Positions 35,268 through 43,256 of a DNA stretch of 64,000 nucleotides are shown here, in pieces (positions within the stretch are counted from its first letter, which is position 1; each line of letters opens with the position of its first letter). The translations under genes were made by a program, and so were the position numbers. Under the pieces are notes generated by a model. It was not told the DNA's origin. It was given only the letters and a program-made list of their open reading frames with translations, and made no database searches. This DNA comes from Microbacterium sp. USTB-Y (GTDB taxonomy: Bacteria; Actinomycetota; Actinomycetes; Actinomycetales; Microbacteriaceae), in the NCBI RefSeq assembly GCF_023703415.1, contig NZ_JAGMTU010000003.1, positions 620,001-684,000 on the forward strand, written 5' to 3'.

Positions 35268-36035
35268 ATGGCGGCGGAGGCGGTGCTGAGCGCGGAGGCG
35301 CTCGTGAAGAGCTACGGCTCGCGGACCGTGCTGGGGGACTTCTCTATGGAGGTCGGTCCGGGGCGGATCCACGGGCTGCTCGGGCCGAACGGCTCCGGCA
35401 AGACCACTGCGCTGCACATCGTCACCGGGCTGATCCGCCCGGATCGGGGCCGCGTCCGCATCGTCGGCGTCGACGTGCAGGACAAGGCGAGCCGGAGAGG
35501 GGTGGGATTCGCTCCCGACGACCTCCCCCTCCCCGGTGCCCTGACCGGCGGGGAGTTCCTCCGGTTCCACGATGCGCTGCGCGGACGGGACGACTCCGCC
35601 CGCGCAGCGAGCCTCGCCGAGATGCTCGGCATCGCGGATGACCTCGGCGTCGCCGTCGCCGAGTACTCGCACGGCATGCAGCGCAAGCTCCAGCTCATCG
35701 CCGCGGTCATGCACGAGCCGGCGCTGCTCATCCTCGACGAGCCTTTCCGCGGGCTGGATCCCGACGCCGCGCTGGGGGTGCGGCGTCTCCTCCTCGCCTA
35801 CGCGGAAGGCGGGCACACCGTGCTGGTGGCGACCCATGACATGCTCCGGGCCGAGCGCGACTGCGATGAGGTGACCATCCTCGACCGGGGATCCATCGTC
35901 GTGGCGGGTGCGCCGGCGCGACTGGTCGCGCAGACCGACGGCTGCGCGACCCTCGAAGACGTCTTCCTGCGCGTGACGGGTCGCGCGGGCGATGCGGCGC
36001 TGCGTGCGGAGCAGCTCGCGTCGGTCTTCCTCTGA
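35268..36035 (+). CDS. ABC transporter ATP-binding protein
   Basis: A 255-residue ATPase with intact motifs: Walker A GLLGPNGSGKTTALHI (about residues 37-52), signature SHGMQRKLQLIAAV (an LSGGQ variant), Walker B LLILDEPFRGLDPDAAL and the H-loop VLVATHDML. It belongs to the drug/peptide (ABC-2, NatA/CcmA-like) class. ATG 35268 is preferred over GTG 35259 because GAGGTGA precedes it. It lies 16 bp after the small peptide gene and ahead of the small membrane protein and permease at 36407, which presumably form the exporter or self-protection complex. Confidence 0.93.
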   Translation: MAAEAVLSAEALVKSYGSRTVLGDFSMEVGPGRIHGLLGPNGSGKTTALHIVTGLIRPDRGRVRIVGVDVQDKASRRGVGFAPDDLPLPGALTGGEFLRFHDALRGRDDSARAASLAEMLGIADDLGVAVAEYSHGMQRKLQLIAAVMHEPALLILDEPFRGLDPDAALGVRRLLLAYAEGGHTVLVATHDMLRAERDCDEVTILDRGSIVVAGAPARLVAQTDGCATLEDVFLRVTGRAGDAALRAEQLASVFL

Positions 36036-36090
36036 TCCGCCCGACCGGTGAACGGCAGCCCGCCGTCCGCCGCATCTCGAAAGGAAGTGC

Positions 36091-36402
36091 ATGCCGATGC
36101 CCTTCGGCCTCAAGGTCCTCCTGCATTGCCTCACCGGTCTCGTGCTCGGCGTGTGCGTGATGTTCATCGCCATCGCGGCGGCCCTGGCGATGGCGTTCAG
36201 CACCGCCGGAGACGTCGTGATCCCCGGGGTCATCAGGATCTGGCGTTCGGCGGAGAACAACGCGACCGCGCTGAACTTCGTGCCGCAGCCGATCGGCATC
36301 GGGGTCGGGGTGCTCGTCGTCGCCGCGCTGTACGTCGTCATCCGGACGCTCGCCGGGCGGAGGTCCCGCCATGCGCGGCAGCAGGCGGAGAACGCGGGGT
36401 GA
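36091..36402 (+). CDS. Small two-TM membrane protein of the peptide/ABC operon
   Basis: A 103-residue protein not recognised by family. AAAGGAAG (36080-36087) before ATG 36091 is a strong ribosome site, so it is a real gene. TM1 is about residues 10-34 (LTGLVLGVCVMFIAIAAALA) and TM2 about 68-89 (GIGVGVLVVAALYVVIRTLA), with a roughly 30-residue loop between (IRIWRSAENNATALNFVPQP) and a basic C-terminus. Between the ATPase and permease genes, it could be an accessory ABC subunit or an immunity protein. Function unknown. Confidence 0.75.
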   Translation: MPMPFGLKVLLHCLTGLVLGVCVMFIAIAAALAMAFSTAGDVVIPGVIRIWRSAENNATALNFVPQPIGIGVGVLVVAALYVVIRTLAGRRSRHARQQAENAG

Positions 36403-36406
36403 CTCC

Positions 36407-37894
36407 GTGCGCGAACTGAGCATGGTGTCGGCGGTCGTCCTGAAGCTCTGGGTCAGGGAGGTCGCGAAGATCCTCGGGACGACGACGCGGACGGTCACGG
36501 TCGCCGCCGGGAGCTCCGTCGTCGTCATGCTGCTGTTCGGGCTGGCGCTCGCCCTCATCGCGGGCGCGCAGCTGGGATCCGCGATCTCGCCGGAGCTGCG
36601 GCTGTCGCTCGTGAGGACGTCGTTCGCCGCGGCGGCGATGACGGCGGGGATCGTCGCGGTGGTGCTCTGCTTGGCCGCGCCACCGAGGACCGCGTTGCAG
36701 AACTCGCTGGATCTCCTTCCGGTCGGGCGGGGGAGCGCCCGCCTCGGGCAGCTCGTGCCGGTGCTGGCGATGGGTCTCGTCTCCAGCGCGGCCCTGAGCA
36801 GCACCTCGGTGGTCGTCCTGGTGCGGACGAGCCCGGATCCCCTCGGCATGGCGCGCGGCCTCGTGCTCTACGCGCTGCTGCTGCTCAGCATGATGCTCGC
36901 CGCGGTCGCGGTCTTCTCCGGCCTGCAGTCCGTCGGGATGAAGCGGCTGCGGCTGCCGCTCCCCTACGCATCCACGGTGGCGGGAGTGCTGACGTTCGCC
37001 GGTGTGCTCGCCGTCGCGGCACCCGACATCCTGGCGCTGCGCCGCTCCGGATCGGGGGGCGACGGGATCGGCGAGCTGCTGCCGTCGCGGGTCTTCGCCC
37101 GCACCGCGGTGGCTCCGGACGGGTGGTCTGCGGCGCTCGTCGTGCTCTGGATCCTGGTGGCGGCCGGCCTGCTCTGGTTCGTGTCCCGTCACCACGTGCC
37201 CGGGGCTCCGCGGACCTCAGTGCGACTGCTCCGCGGCACCCGTCCGCTCCGTCGTACGCCGTGGTGGGGTCAGCTCTGGGCGGAGGGTCTGATCGCGATC
37301 CGCAACCCTCAGTTCGTCGTCGCCGCACTCATGCTGCCGCTCGGGGCGGCGGCCGTCTGGGTGCTCGCCGTCACCGTCCCCGCCGCGGGGATCATCGTGC
37401 CCGCGCTCGCCGGAGCGCTGCCCGTGCTGCCGTTCGTGCTGGCGGTGCATGCGGTGGGGCGCACGATCCGCACCCACTGGGTAGCGCGGCTGGCGGGCGG
37501 CGATGCCGTGCCGCTGCTGTGGCCCAAGGCGCTCGCGGCGGCGCTCTCCGGAGCCGTGCTCGGTGCGCCGATCCTGCTCGCGGTGCTGCTGCTGGGCCTC
37601 GTCCCCGCGATGCAGCTCCCCGACATCCTGCTGCGGTGCGCCCTGGGTCTCGTCGCGGGCCTGCTCGGCGGCGCCGTGGTGCCGTACAGCGAGGAGCAGC
37701 CCCTGTCGGCGACCGCCGCGGGGTTTCTGGTCGCCCTCATCTACATGCCGGCGACGCTCGCGGCGGGCTGGGTGTCGACGGTCGCCGCGCCGGGAACGGA
37801 TCGCGTGATCGTGCTCGCGGCGATCGTCGTGCTCGCGGGCCTCTTCGCCGTCGTCGCCGTGCGCCAGCGCGTGCAGGACCCGGCGCGTGCTTGA
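36407..37894 (+). CDS. ABC transporter permease
   Basis: A very hydrophobic protein of about 495 residues with roughly 12 predicted TM helices (for example VTVAAGSSVVVMLLFGLALA, GLVLYALLLLSMMLAAVAVF, LAAALSGAVLGAPILLAVLL). No ATPase motifs. GTG 36407 follows the small membrane gene by 4 nt; ATG 36371, with GGAGG seven bases upstream, is an alternative that would overlap it by 32 nt. It is preceded by the ATPase and small membrane genes and its last 8 nt overlap the protease gene, so it is surely part of the same operon. Likely partner of the ATPase at 35268; substrate probably the peptide. Confidence 0.85.
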   Translation: MRELSMVSAVVLKLWVREVAKILGTTTRTVTVAAGSSVVVMLLFGLALALIAGAQLGSAISPELRLSLVRTSFAAAAMTAGIVAVVLCLAAPPRTALQNSLDLLPVGRGSARLGQLVPVLAMGLVSSAALSSTSVVVLVRTSPDPLGMARGLVLYALLLLSMMLAAVAVFSGLQSVGMKRLRLPLPYASTVAGVLTFAGVLAVAAPDILALRRSGSGGDGIGELLPSRVFARTAVAPDGWSAALVVLWILVAAGLLWFVSRHHVPGAPRTSVRLLRGTRPLRRTPWWGQLWAEGLIAIRNPQFVVAALMLPLGAAAVWVLAVTVPAAGIIVPALAGALPVLPFVLAVHAVGRTIRTHWVARLAGGDAVPLLWPKALAAALSGAVLGAPILLAVLLLGLVPAMQLPDILLRCALGLVAGLLGGAVVPYSEEQPLSATAAGFLVALIYMPATLAAGWVSTVAAPGTDRVIVLAAIVVLAGLFAVVAVRQRVQDPARA

Positions 37895-38561
37895 GGTCCG
37901 CCGCATCACCCGGAGCGGGGTCGGCGAGGCCGATGGCTTCCTCGAGTGCCCGGCGCTGGGACTCCGGATCCGGGAGTCGGATCCGGAGGCGGTCGCTCTC
38001 GGGCTCTGCAGCGACGAGCTCTTCGTGCACGTCGCCGGACGCCGCTGGCGGCTGCCGCCCTGGTTCACCACGCGGTCGCGGCGGCTGCCTTCCGGCGTCC
38101 TGGCCGCGGCCGGGATGTGCCTGCGGTTTTTCGCCGCGGGGATGGGGCTGATCGGGGCCGTACTCGCGGCGGCGCTCCTCGTGGGGGTGTGCGCGGGGTT
38201 CCTGGCCCTGATCGCGCTGTCGCTGACGGGCCTCGCGCTGATCGGCTCGGTGCTGGTGCACGAGCTCGGGCACGTGCTGGCGTATCGGATCCTGGTCGGC
38301 AGGACGGCGCCGGCGGTGCTGACGGTGAGAGGTGCGTCGTGCCGGGTGGTGCGGCTCTCGGGTCGCCGTAGCGCCGACCTCCGGGTCGTGCTCGCCGGGC
38401 CTTTCGCGCCTCTCGTCGCGGCGTCCCTCGGCTGGCCGCTGTTCGCCCTGGCGCCGGCGGCCGTGCTGATGGTGACCCTGATCGCGGCCGGGCATGTGGC
38501 CGGGCTCGCGCTCCCGGCCGGCGACGGCGCCACCCTCCGGGCCATCATCCGCGGCCGGTGA
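37887..38561 (+). CDS. Membrane-embedded metalloprotease (M50/S2P-like)
   Basis: A 224-residue protein. Residues 1-65 are cytoplasmic and soluble. A TM block (about 66-120) leads to VLVHELGHVLAYRILVG, the HExxH zinc motif with His125, Glu126 and His129 inside a membrane helix, as in site-2 proteases. Two more helices follow, and GLALPAGDGATL near the end could supply the third ligand Asp (S2P proteins have LDG/NPDG-like there). GTG 37887 overlaps the permease stop by 8 nt. S2P enzymes cut substrates inside TM helices; the single-TM peptide at 34991 is an obvious candidate. Its stop lies in the first copy of a 22-bp repeat. Confidence 0.82.
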   Translation: MLEVRRITRSGVGEADGFLECPALGLRIRESDPEAVALGLCSDELFVHVAGRRWRLPPWFTTRSRRLPSGVLAAAGMCLRFFAAGMGLIGAVLAAALLVGVCAGFLALIALSLTGLALIGSVLVHELGHVLAYRILVGRTAPAVLTVRGASCRVVRLSGRRSADLRVVLAGPFAPLVAASLGWPLFALAPAAVLMVTLIAAGHVAGLALPAGDGATLRAIIRGR

Positions 38562-38633
38562 GTCCCGCGGAGCGCGGGCGGCCCCGCTCGACGGGGGCGC
38601 GGTTCCGCGGGCGGTGAGTCCCGCGGAGCGCGG
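38556..38633. repeat. 22-bp direct repeat after the protease gene
   Basis: CGGTGAGTCCCGCGGAGCGC plus GG at 38556-38577 and again at 38612-38633, 56 bp apart. The first contains the protease TGA. Confidence 0.75.
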
Positions 38634-38676
38634 TCTCGCAGGCGGCGCCGACCGTTGTCCACAGGGACGGGTTCCT

Positions 38677-38716
38677 CCCCTTCTCGCGGTACAGATGCCT
38701 GTACTGTGAGAAGGGG
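38677..38716. promoter_or_regulatory. 40-bp interrupted palindrome covering the ribosome site of the LuxR gene
   Basis: Outer arms CCCCTTCTC (38677-38685) and GAGAAGGGG (38708-38716); inner arms GTACAG (38689-38694) and CTGTAC (38699-38704); 3-nt internal spacers and an ATGC loop. The right outer arm is the Shine-Dalgarno sequence of the gene starting at 38722. It is either an operator with nested half-sites or an RNA stem that hides the ribosome site. Confidence 0.75.
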
Positions 38717-38721
38717 GTTCC

Positions 38722-39411
38722 ATGAACGTGGATACCGAGTTTCGAGACGCGCCGATCGTCGTGGTCTCAGGCAATGGCTTGATGGCATCCGGGCTGTCGA
38801 CGATCCTTTCGGCCGAGTTCGGCCGATCGGTCGAACAGAGGGGGTCGATCGGGGACGCGACGGCGATCTGCCGCGATCGCGGCGATCGGAGTGGGGATCC
38901 GCCGATCATCGTGTTCGATCTCACGCGCGCCGGCGGTCCTGATGAGGAGATCCTCGCGGCGCTCGCCGCAGCGACGTCCGTGGCGCGCGTCATCGTGATC
39001 GCACCGGCGGAGCCGTTCGGTCGCGTGCGGGAGCTCTTCGAGGTCGGCGTGCAGGGGGTGGTCGGAAGCGACGCCGACCCGCGCGAACTGGTGCATGCGA
39101 TCGTCGAGGCGGCCGGGGGCAACGTCATCGCGTCGAGGCGGGTGCTGCGCGACCTCGTGGATCACGTGGTGCACTGCCCGAGTCGCGCCGTCGCGGCCGA
39201 CCGCGCCGACCTGGACTCGCTGGCGCCGCGGGAGCGCGAGATCGTGCGGCAGCTGATGCGGGGCATGACGAACCGTGAGATCGCGGCGAATCTGCATCTC
39301 TCCGAGGCGACCGTGAAGGCCCATCTGGGTCGCGTCATGACGCGGTGGCAGGTGCGCGATCGGCTGCAGGTGGTGCTGCGCGCGCTGGGCCGGATCCCGG
39401 AGCGGATCTGA
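38722..39411 (+). CDS. LuxR-type response regulator with atypical receiver
   Basis: A 229-residue NarL-like regulator. The C-terminal LuxR helix-turn-helix is clear: LAPREREIVRQLMRGMTNRE followed by IAANLHLSEATVKAHLGRVM. The N-terminal half has receiver architecture, but the acidic pair at the end of strand 1 is replaced (IVVVSGNGLMASG), although an Asp at the phosphorylation position remains (IIVFDLTRAGG). The conserved Lys at the end of strand 5 reads GVVGSDADP. Phosphorylation-independent control is thus likely. No histidine kinase adjoins it. It may regulate the preceding peptide/ABC/protease operon, 160 bp upstream on the same strand; this is inference. Confidence 0.88.
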   Translation: MNVDTEFRDAPIVVVSGNGLMASGLSTILSAEFGRSVEQRGSIGDATAICRDRGDRSGDPPIIVFDLTRAGGPDEEILAALAAATSVARVIVIAPAEPFGRVRELFEVGVQGVVGSDADPRELVHAIVEAAGGNVIASRRVLRDLVDHVVHCPSRAVAADRADLDSLAPREREIVRQLMRGMTNREIAANLHLSEATVKAHLGRVMTRWQVRDRLQVVLRALGRIPERI

Positions 39412-39542
39412 CCCCGGGGTTCTGGGCCCGCGTCGTGGGCCCAGGCGCGGCAGGAGAAGCTTCCGGGACGGGGCGGATTCCGATCCGGGTCAGCGTCGGG
39501 AATGGATTCGTGCCGGCCGTGGATCGGATCTGCGGGGGCGGT

Positions 39543-39872
39543 GGATCCGCTCGGGTCGCGATAAGTGTCCTTCCGGTGGCTGGGGAAGCGCCGAAACTGC
39601 GACCTGAAGGGAGGAATCGCGACCTGAAGGGATCGGCCGGGGCGCTGGATCCGCTCGGGTCGCGATAAGTGCCCTTCCGGTGGCCGGGGAAGCGCCGAAA
39701 CTGCGACCTGAAGGGAGGAATCGCGACCTGAAGGGATCGGCCGGGGCGCTGGATCCGCTCGGGTCGCGATAAGTGCCCTTCCGGTGGCTGGGGAAGCGCC
39801 GAAACTGCGACCTGAAGGGATCAATCGCGACCTGAAGGGATCGGCCGGGGCGGTGGATCCGCTCGGGTCGCT
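39543..39872. repeat. 104-bp tandem repeat, three full copies plus a partial
   Basis: Units begin GGATCCGCTCGGGTCGCGAT at 39543, 39647 and 39751, exactly 104 bp apart; a fourth starts at 39855 and breaks off after about 18 bp. Copies differ at only a few bases. Each unit holds GCGACCTGAAGGGA twice, and GGTCGCGAT near its start is the complement of ATCGCGACC near its end. It fills the gene-free stretch 39412-39884. Confidence 0.93.
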
Positions 39873-39884
39873 GGCGGAGCCGAG

Positions 39885-40211
39885 TCAGATCAGGCGGACG
39901 TCGACGCCGAGGGCGGCATAGGTCGACATCGCTCGACGATCGCAGGAGAGCAAGGTGATCCCGACCGTCCTGGCGGCCACGCCGACCAGCCCGTCTCGTC
40001 GTAGACGGCGCTGCCGGCGATCCCCGCTTCGGCGAAGAGCGGCACGGCGCCCCACGGCGATGCTCCGCGGAAGGGCGACGGAGGCCGGAAACTCCCGAGA
40101 GATCAGTCGTGCGGCATGCGCGGCCGTCAGTTTGCTCGAGCCGGGGAGACGAGTCAGCACGGAGAACGTCTCGACCATGGGTGTCCGGCGAGGCCGAGGA
40201 CCAGGGCACAC
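39885..40211 (-). pseudogene. Decayed PIN-domain (VapC-like) toxin
   Basis: The frame reads MVETFSVLTRLPGSSKLTAA then AHAARLISREFPASVALP, and ends GLVGVAARTVGITLLSCDRR, AMSTYAALGVDVRLI, both typical of VapC-like PIN proteins. The middle is out of frame: the family-like LFAEAGIAGSAVYD lies in another frame, entered by a +1 in a G-run and left by a second small insertion (about 40,000), so the open frame survives but the core with the acidic residue in AVYD is scrambled. The first about 50 residues, with the first catalytic Asp, are missing; the fragment LVLGLAGHP just upstream is in yet another frame. No antitoxin gene remains. Confidence 0.65.
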
Positions 40212-40244
40212 GCTCCCGGGGTGGGGAATCGGCGCGCGGCGCGG

Positions 40245-40997
40245 TCAGCTGCCGCGCTTGCGCGAGACCCAGACCACGCCGGCGCCCACGGCGATGATCG
40301 CGACGGCGATCGCCGCGATGTAGACGGCGACGCCGCCGTAGCCGCCGACGTTCGCCGGGTCGAGGAAGGGGTAGGGGTACCAGCCGCGGGCGCCCGTGCG
40401 GGGGTTGATGATGAGGTTCGCGCGCACGAGCGTGTACACGGCCCACACGATCGGGAAGATCGCGGTGACGCCGACGACGCCCCAGCCGAGGCGGCGTCGA
40501 CGCGGCGCGAGGAGCACGTCGGCCAGCATCAGCAGCGGCCCCACCACGTGCATCATCTCGTTGGCCCACTCCACGGTCGAACCCTGCGGGAGTTCGATGC
40601 CACGCAGGAGGGTGTTGTAGACGATGCCGGTGACGATCATGTAGGTCGACCCGCACGCGAGCAGGATCGCGATCCCGCGCGGCTCCGGCTCTTCCGAGAG
40701 GGTCCCCGATGCTCCCGAAGGGCGAAGGCTCCACCCCGCCACGATCACGAGCATCACCGCGGCCCAGATATTCGACTCGATCGTGAAGAAGCTGAGGAAG
40801 TTCGCCACGATCGTCGGGAGGTGGGATCCGTAGGACGTCGTCGACTGCAGCGCGTTGCCCATCGTCACGACGAGCTGGTTGATCACGGCGGCCAGGATCG
40901 CGGCTGCCCCGACCAGCCGCACGATCGCCCACGGCCTCGTGGCGATCGCGAATCGGGCGGGACGGGACGCGGCGCCATCGGGCGCGGGGGTCTGCAT
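40245..40997 (-). CDS. Pr6Pr-family membrane protein
   Basis: A 250-residue, six-TM protein of the Pr6Pr type, common and uncharacterised in actinobacteria. Motifs: VANFLSFFTIESNIWAAVML (about residues 64-83), YMIVTGIVYNTLLRGIEL, EWANEMMHVVGPLLMLADVL and a PYPFLDPANVGGYGGVAVYI stretch near the end. ATG 40997 is used; AAGGA lies immediately before it, an unusually tight spacing, but the 15-residue upstream extension is not family-like. Stand-alone. Function unknown. Confidence 0.85.
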   Translation of the reverse strand: MQTPAPDGAASRPARFAIATRPWAIVRLVGAAAILAAVINQLVVTMGNALQSTTSYGSHLPTIVANFLSFFTIESNIWAAVMLVIVAGWSLRPSGASGTLSEEPEPRGIAILLACGSTYMIVTGIVYNTLLRGIELPQGSTVEWANEMMHVVGPLLMLADVLLAPRRRRLGWGVVGVTAIFPIVWAVYTLVRANLIINPRTGARGWYPYPFLDPANVGGYGGVAVYIAAIAVAIIAVGAGVVWVSRKRGS

Positions 40998-41064
40998 TCC
41001 TTGACGATAGCGGGGAGGGACGCGCCGTGCGCCTCTTCTCATAGGAGAGCGCAGGTCCCGGCGC

Positions 41065-42390
41065 TCACGGGTACTTCGTGAGCGCCTTCTGGAACTCGGC
41101 GGCCTTCTTCTCGCTCAGCATGTAGCGGCCGACGATCGCGAGCTGCAAGCCCTCCAGCGGCTCTCCGGTGCGCTGCGACGTCTGCTCGCGCGACGCGCGG
41201 TACTCGCCGGTCACGTCGTTCGCGAGGTCGGTGATGTCGGCGTAGAACCAGCCCGGATCCGGTTCGTCGTCGCTGAACCACTCCCAGTCCACCTGGGTCT
41301 GAGGCGTCGCGCCGCCGTACATCTTCGAGATCATCGTCGGATCCACACCGCTGGCCGGGTCGTTGAACGCGACCATGCCGCGCCAGCCGTGCTGCACGAT
41401 GATCGACTCGATCGTCTGCATCACCTCGAGCTTGTGGGCGTACCCGGTGACGGGCGTCGTCGTCGCCCAGGTGTCCGAAGCGAACCGCACGAGCATCGAC
41501 TCGCCGCCGTAGCCGTTGCGCTCGGGGCGCTCCTGGGCGTCGGCGGACTTCACCCACTGCAGCCCGTACTTCGCGGTCAGCTGCGTGCGCACGTCGGTCA
41601 TCGTCTCGTCGGCCAGCGCCTGCAGGCCCTCCAGCGACTGCTGGTTCAGGAACGTGCTCGGATCCTTGTCCTTGATGCCCGGGTACCCCTCCCAGAGCTT
41701 CTGCTTCTCGGTCTTGTGCCCGTCGTAGGATCCGGTCGCGGCGACCCGCACGGCGCTGAGCGCCCCCATCGTGCCGACGTTGAGTACGAGGGAGATGGTC
41801 AGGGCGATCGCACCGAGCGCACGGCCGGCCCGGGTCGCGACCGCGGCGACCGCGAGGCCCAGCACCACGAGCTGCAGTACGAGCATGGTCGCGCCGAGGA
41901 AGGCGTCGGCCGCGCCGATCGCAAGCAGGATCAGGGACGTGATCACGAAGACGATCGACGCCGCGAGGGCGATCCAGCCGAGGGGGCTCCGCTTCTTCTG
42001 CGACGGGGTGCGCGCGCCGGGGCGCCGCGTTTCGTCTCGGTCGCCTGCGGCGTCCTCGCTCAACGACCCCGGGAAGGGGGCCGGGCCTGCGGTGGTGCTC
42101 GACGCCCCCGGGAAGGGGGCCGGGCCCGCGGTGGTGCTCGACGCCCTCGGGAAGGGGGCCGGGCCTGCGATGCCGTTCGCCGACCCCGGGAAGGGGGCCG
42201 GGCCTGCGGTGCCGTTCGCCGACCCCGGGAAGGGGGCCGGGTGGGTGGCGGTGCTCGACGACCCCGGGACCGGCGCGACCGCGGGACCGAGCAGCGCGCG
42301 GCGCGCGCCGCGGTAGCCGCCGGGAGGCGGCATCGGCGGAGCGCCGGTCGAGTCGGACACGTACCGGGGCGGATCGCTGCGCTCTACCAT
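41065..42390 (-). CDS. Membrane protein with PAPFPG repeats, last gene of the vWA operon
   Basis: A 441-residue protein. The N-terminal about 110 residues are disordered and contain about five 13-residue repeats of GPAPFPGSANGTA type, encoded by 39-bp DNA repeats. TM helices occupy about residues 130-215 (PLGWIALAASIVFVITSLIL, FLGATMLVLQLVVLGLAVAA, GAIALTISLVLNVGTMGALS). The C-terminal half (about 220-441) is a soluble, probably extracytoplasmic domain: AVRVAATGSYDGHKTEKQ to REQTSQRTGEPLEGLQLAIV; I do not recognise it. ATG 42390 overlaps the TPR gene stop by 7 nt. As distal gene of the MoxR/DUF58/vWA operon it probably acts with that complex. Confidence 0.8.
   Translation of the reverse strand: MVERSDPPRYVSDSTGAPPMPPPGGYRGARRALLGPAVAPVPGSSSTATHPAPFPGSANGTAGPAPFPGSANGIAGPAPFPRASSTTAGPAPFPGASSTTAGPAPFPGSLSEDAAGDRDETRRPGARTPSQKKRSPLGWIALAASIVFVITSLILLAIGAADAFLGATMLVLQLVVLGLAVAAVATRAGRALGAIALTISLVLNVGTMGALSAVRVAATGSYDGHKTEKQKLWEGYPGIKDKDPSTFLNQQSLEGLQALADETMTDVRTQLTAKYGLQWVKSADAQERPERNGYGGESMLVRFASDTWATTTPVTGYAHKLEVMQTIESIIVQHGWRGMVAFNDPASGVDPTMISKMYGGATPQTQVDWEWFSDDEPDPGWFYADITDLANDVTGEYRASREQTSQRTGEPLEGLQLAIVGRYMLSEKKAAEFQKALTKYP
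42026..42072. repeat. Dispersed CGTTTCGTCTCGGTCG...GACCCCGG repeat
   Basis: CGCGTTTCGTCTCGGTCGCC (42026 on) to CGCTCAACGACCCCGG (ending 42072). Related to 30870-30912, 43159-43205 and 44201-44248. It encodes GSLSEDAAGDRDETR in the gene above. Confidence 0.6.
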
Positions 42391-43256
42391 GGCTTGTCCG
42401 TCCCGCTGCTGCCGCCGTCGTCGGTGCCGTCCTGCTGGTTCTGCTGTCGCTCCTGCTCGCCCTGCTGCAGCTTCTTCTGCAGTTCGTCGAGCTTGCTCGG
42501 GTCGGGCGTCGGCTGCTGCGGGTCCTGCTTCTGGTCGGGGTTCTGCCGCGGATCCTGCTGCTGCTTCTGCTGCTCGTCCTGCTGCTTCTGCTGCAGCCGA
42601 TCCTTCTGGTCCTTGTTCGACTGACTCATATCGCGCTGCGGATCCGGGGACTGCTGCTGCGCCTGCTCGCTGTCGCACTCCTTCGGGCGTTCCGCGTTCA
42701 CCTGCAGCGCCTGGGCGTAGAACTCCAGGGCCGTGACGTGGTCCTGATCGTCGGCCGCCGCGTCGCCCTCGCGTTCGAGCACCAGCGCCAGGTTGAACCG
42801 CACCGCGCACACCTCGAGTCCGTGCGCGAGCTTCAGCGACTCCTCGAACTTCTTCTGTCCCGCCGCGAGCTTGCCCGACTCCGCGAGTCCCACGCCCTGG
42901 TCGAACGGCGCCTTGTAGGGCTCGAACCAGTTCGCCGGGTTCAGGTTCTCCGCCGCGCTCACCGACCCGGTGTAGTCGCCCGCGACGTACGCGGTGATCG
43001 ACTGATAGGCGAAGGCGTACAGGCTCACCAGCTTTCCGACGAACAGCACGGCGACGAGGATCAGCGGGAGCGAGCACCAGGCGATCCAGCGGCGCACGGC
43101 ACGGCGACGCCGGTTCGCCGCGAGGAGCAGCGACGGGACATCGCGACTCCGACCGAGCGGCGTTCCGTCTCGGTCGCATGCGGCATCCTCGCTCGACGAC
43201 CCCGGGTGGGGGTGCTCGCTCGACGACTCCGGCGGGGTGGGGAGGACGTGGCTCAT
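42384..43256 (-). CDS. TPR-domain membrane protein (BatB/BatC-like)
   Basis: A 290-residue protein. After a disordered N-terminus with a repeat-derived SSSEDAACDRDGT there is one TM helix (about residues 60-80, WCSLPLILVAVLFVGKLVSL). A TPR-like region follows (about 90-190: YVAGDYTGSVSAAENLNPAN, FDQGVGLAESGKLAAGQKKF, FNLALVLEREGDAAADDQDH). The last about 95 residues are Gln/Asp/Lys rich and likely coiled or disordered. In Bat operons the TPR protein partners the vWA subunits. The start overlaps the vWA stop (ATGA). Confidence 0.85.
   Translation of the reverse strand: MSHVLPTPPESSSEHPHPGSSSEDAACDRDGTPLGRSRDVPSLLLAANRRRRAVRRWIAWCSLPLILVAVLFVGKLVSLYAFAYQSITAYVAGDYTGSVSAAENLNPANWFEPYKAPFDQGVGLAESGKLAAGQKKFEESLKLAHGLEVCAVRFNLALVLEREGDAAADDQDHVTALEFYAQALQVNAERPKECDSEQAQQQSPDPQRDMSQSNKDQKDRLQQKQQDEQQKQQQDPRQNPDQKQDPQQPTPDPSKLDELQKKLQQGEQERQQNQQDGTDDGGSSGTDKPW
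43159..43205. repeat. Dispersed repeat copy (GCGTTCCGTCTCGGTCG...)
   Basis: Third copy of the CGTTTCGTCTCG...CGACCCCGG family, inside the N-terminus of the TPR gene; a shorter partial copy (GCTCGCTCGACGACTCCGG) follows at about 43214. Confidence 0.55.

Noticed and set aside
39543..39872. CRISPR array
   Set aside because: The repeated unit is the whole 104 bp with no distinct spacers, and no cas gene is present.
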